Shown: one piece after another, positions 5,160 through 5,345 of the stretch
Layout: every line of letters begins with the position of its first letter
Numbering within the stretch: the first letter of the stretch is position 1
Notes under the pieces: model-generated
The model's input: the letters and a program-made list of their open reading frames with translations, nothing else
What the model was told of the DNA's origin: nothing
The model's database searches: none
Made by a program: the position numbers and the translations under genes
Source of the DNA: Deltaproteobacteria bacterium
GTDB lineage: Bacteria; Bdellovibrionota_F; JAHFAK01
Assembly (NCBI GenBank): GCA_023250585.1
Contig: JAHFAK010000052.1
Location: 9,897 to 15,241, forward strand
Reading direction: 5' to 3'
DNA length: 5,345 bases

Positions 5160-5345
5160 AGAAAGTACAATATCTTCTAATGCCTGTATAAATGTATGAG
5201 AATCATTTAAGCCTTTCATAACAGTATAATTTTCAATACCAGCCTTATGAGCAGTTTTACGATATAATATATCAAGCTCATAAAGAGTTTCAATGTGGTC
5301 AGAAACAAAACTAATAGGAATAATGAGTAAATGTTTTTTGTTTTT
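5088..5345 (-). CDS. hemH: Ferrochelatase, C-terminal part (5' end beyond the window)
   Basis: The last 85 codons and stop of hemH are present; the 5' part lies beyond the window edge. Ferrochelatase inserts Fe2+ into protoporphyrin IX or coproporphyrin III. The conserved active-site segment is clear: IIPISFVSDHIETLYELDILY, with the catalytic-region His and Glu in DHIE (fragment residues 17 and 19) and the next acidic residue E23. The third acidic position of this helix, usually Glu (…DIEY), is Leu27 here. A typical C-terminal stretch follows (AGIENYTVMKGLNDSHTFIQALEDIV). About 23 more residues (from Cys63 to SRG) are then encoded by the palindromic repeat, ending at a TGA formed by the repeat's own terminal TGACA. 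The protein thus appears to carry a repeat-derived tail. hemY begins 13 nt downstream. Confidence 0.92.
   Translation of the reverse strand, partial: KNKKHLLIIPISFVSDHIETLYELDILYRKTAHKAGIENYTVMKGLNDSHTFIQALEDIVLSCHPREGGNPETKFIKTGSPPSRG

Noticed and set aside
5075-5170. 32-residue N-terminal extension of HemY
   Set aside because: It is almost entirely translated palindromic repeat, overlaps hemH, and the internal ATG at 5074 has a good ribosome site and gives the canonical FAD-binding N-terminus.

Overview
This is an AT-rich bacterial window (my rough estimate is mid-30s % GC). It holds seven protein genes, the last cut by the window edge, plus two long palindromic dispersed repeats. Genes are tightly packed, and several have purine-rich Shine-Dalgarno sites. 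The lineage cannot be fixed from this sequence. A heme branch ordered hemH then hemY, an HD-GYP protein, and repeats of the types often mistranslated as 'CHCERSEAI' and 'VIPAKAGIQ...DPRLRGDD' suggest a repeat-carrying, probably uncultured or candidate-phylum bacterium. That is inference only.

Layout. Plus strand, 10-1530: a two-gene chaperone unit made of a J-protein without a zinc finger (class B, CbpA-like) and grpE, 15 nt apart. Both serve the DnaK/Hsp70 cycle, but dnaK is not in the window. At 1543-1614, just after grpE, lies the first palindrome. A good sigma70-like -10 box follows, only six bases before the preferred ATG of an HD-GYP phosphodiesterase gene (1757-2947). This gene probably starts as a leaderless or near-leaderless mRNA.

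Minus strand, 5345 down to 2948: the 3' end of hemH (ferrochelatase), hemY (porphyrinogen oxidase), then a mntA-hepT (MNT/HEPN) toxin-antitoxin pair. All run in the same direction with short gaps or overlaps. hemH and hemY act in the last steps of heme synthesis. MntA is expected to neutralise HepT by AMPylation. The HD-GYP gene and hepT converge with directly abutting stop codons in a shared TGATCA.

Most notable points: (1) the second palindrome (5086-5159) lies inside the 3' end of hemH, supplies about its last 23 codons and its stop, and ends just before the hemY ribosome binding site; (2) the two palindromes differ in sequence but share TGTCAT/ATGACA ends, an 18-nt central spacer and GAA-capped mini-hairpins inside each arm; (3) HepT has the RX4H motif but lacks the tyrosine two residues after the His, which is the AMPylation target in studied systems; (4) HemH has a Leu in place of one acidic residue of the metal-lining helix. 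I see no clearly new multi-gene system here.
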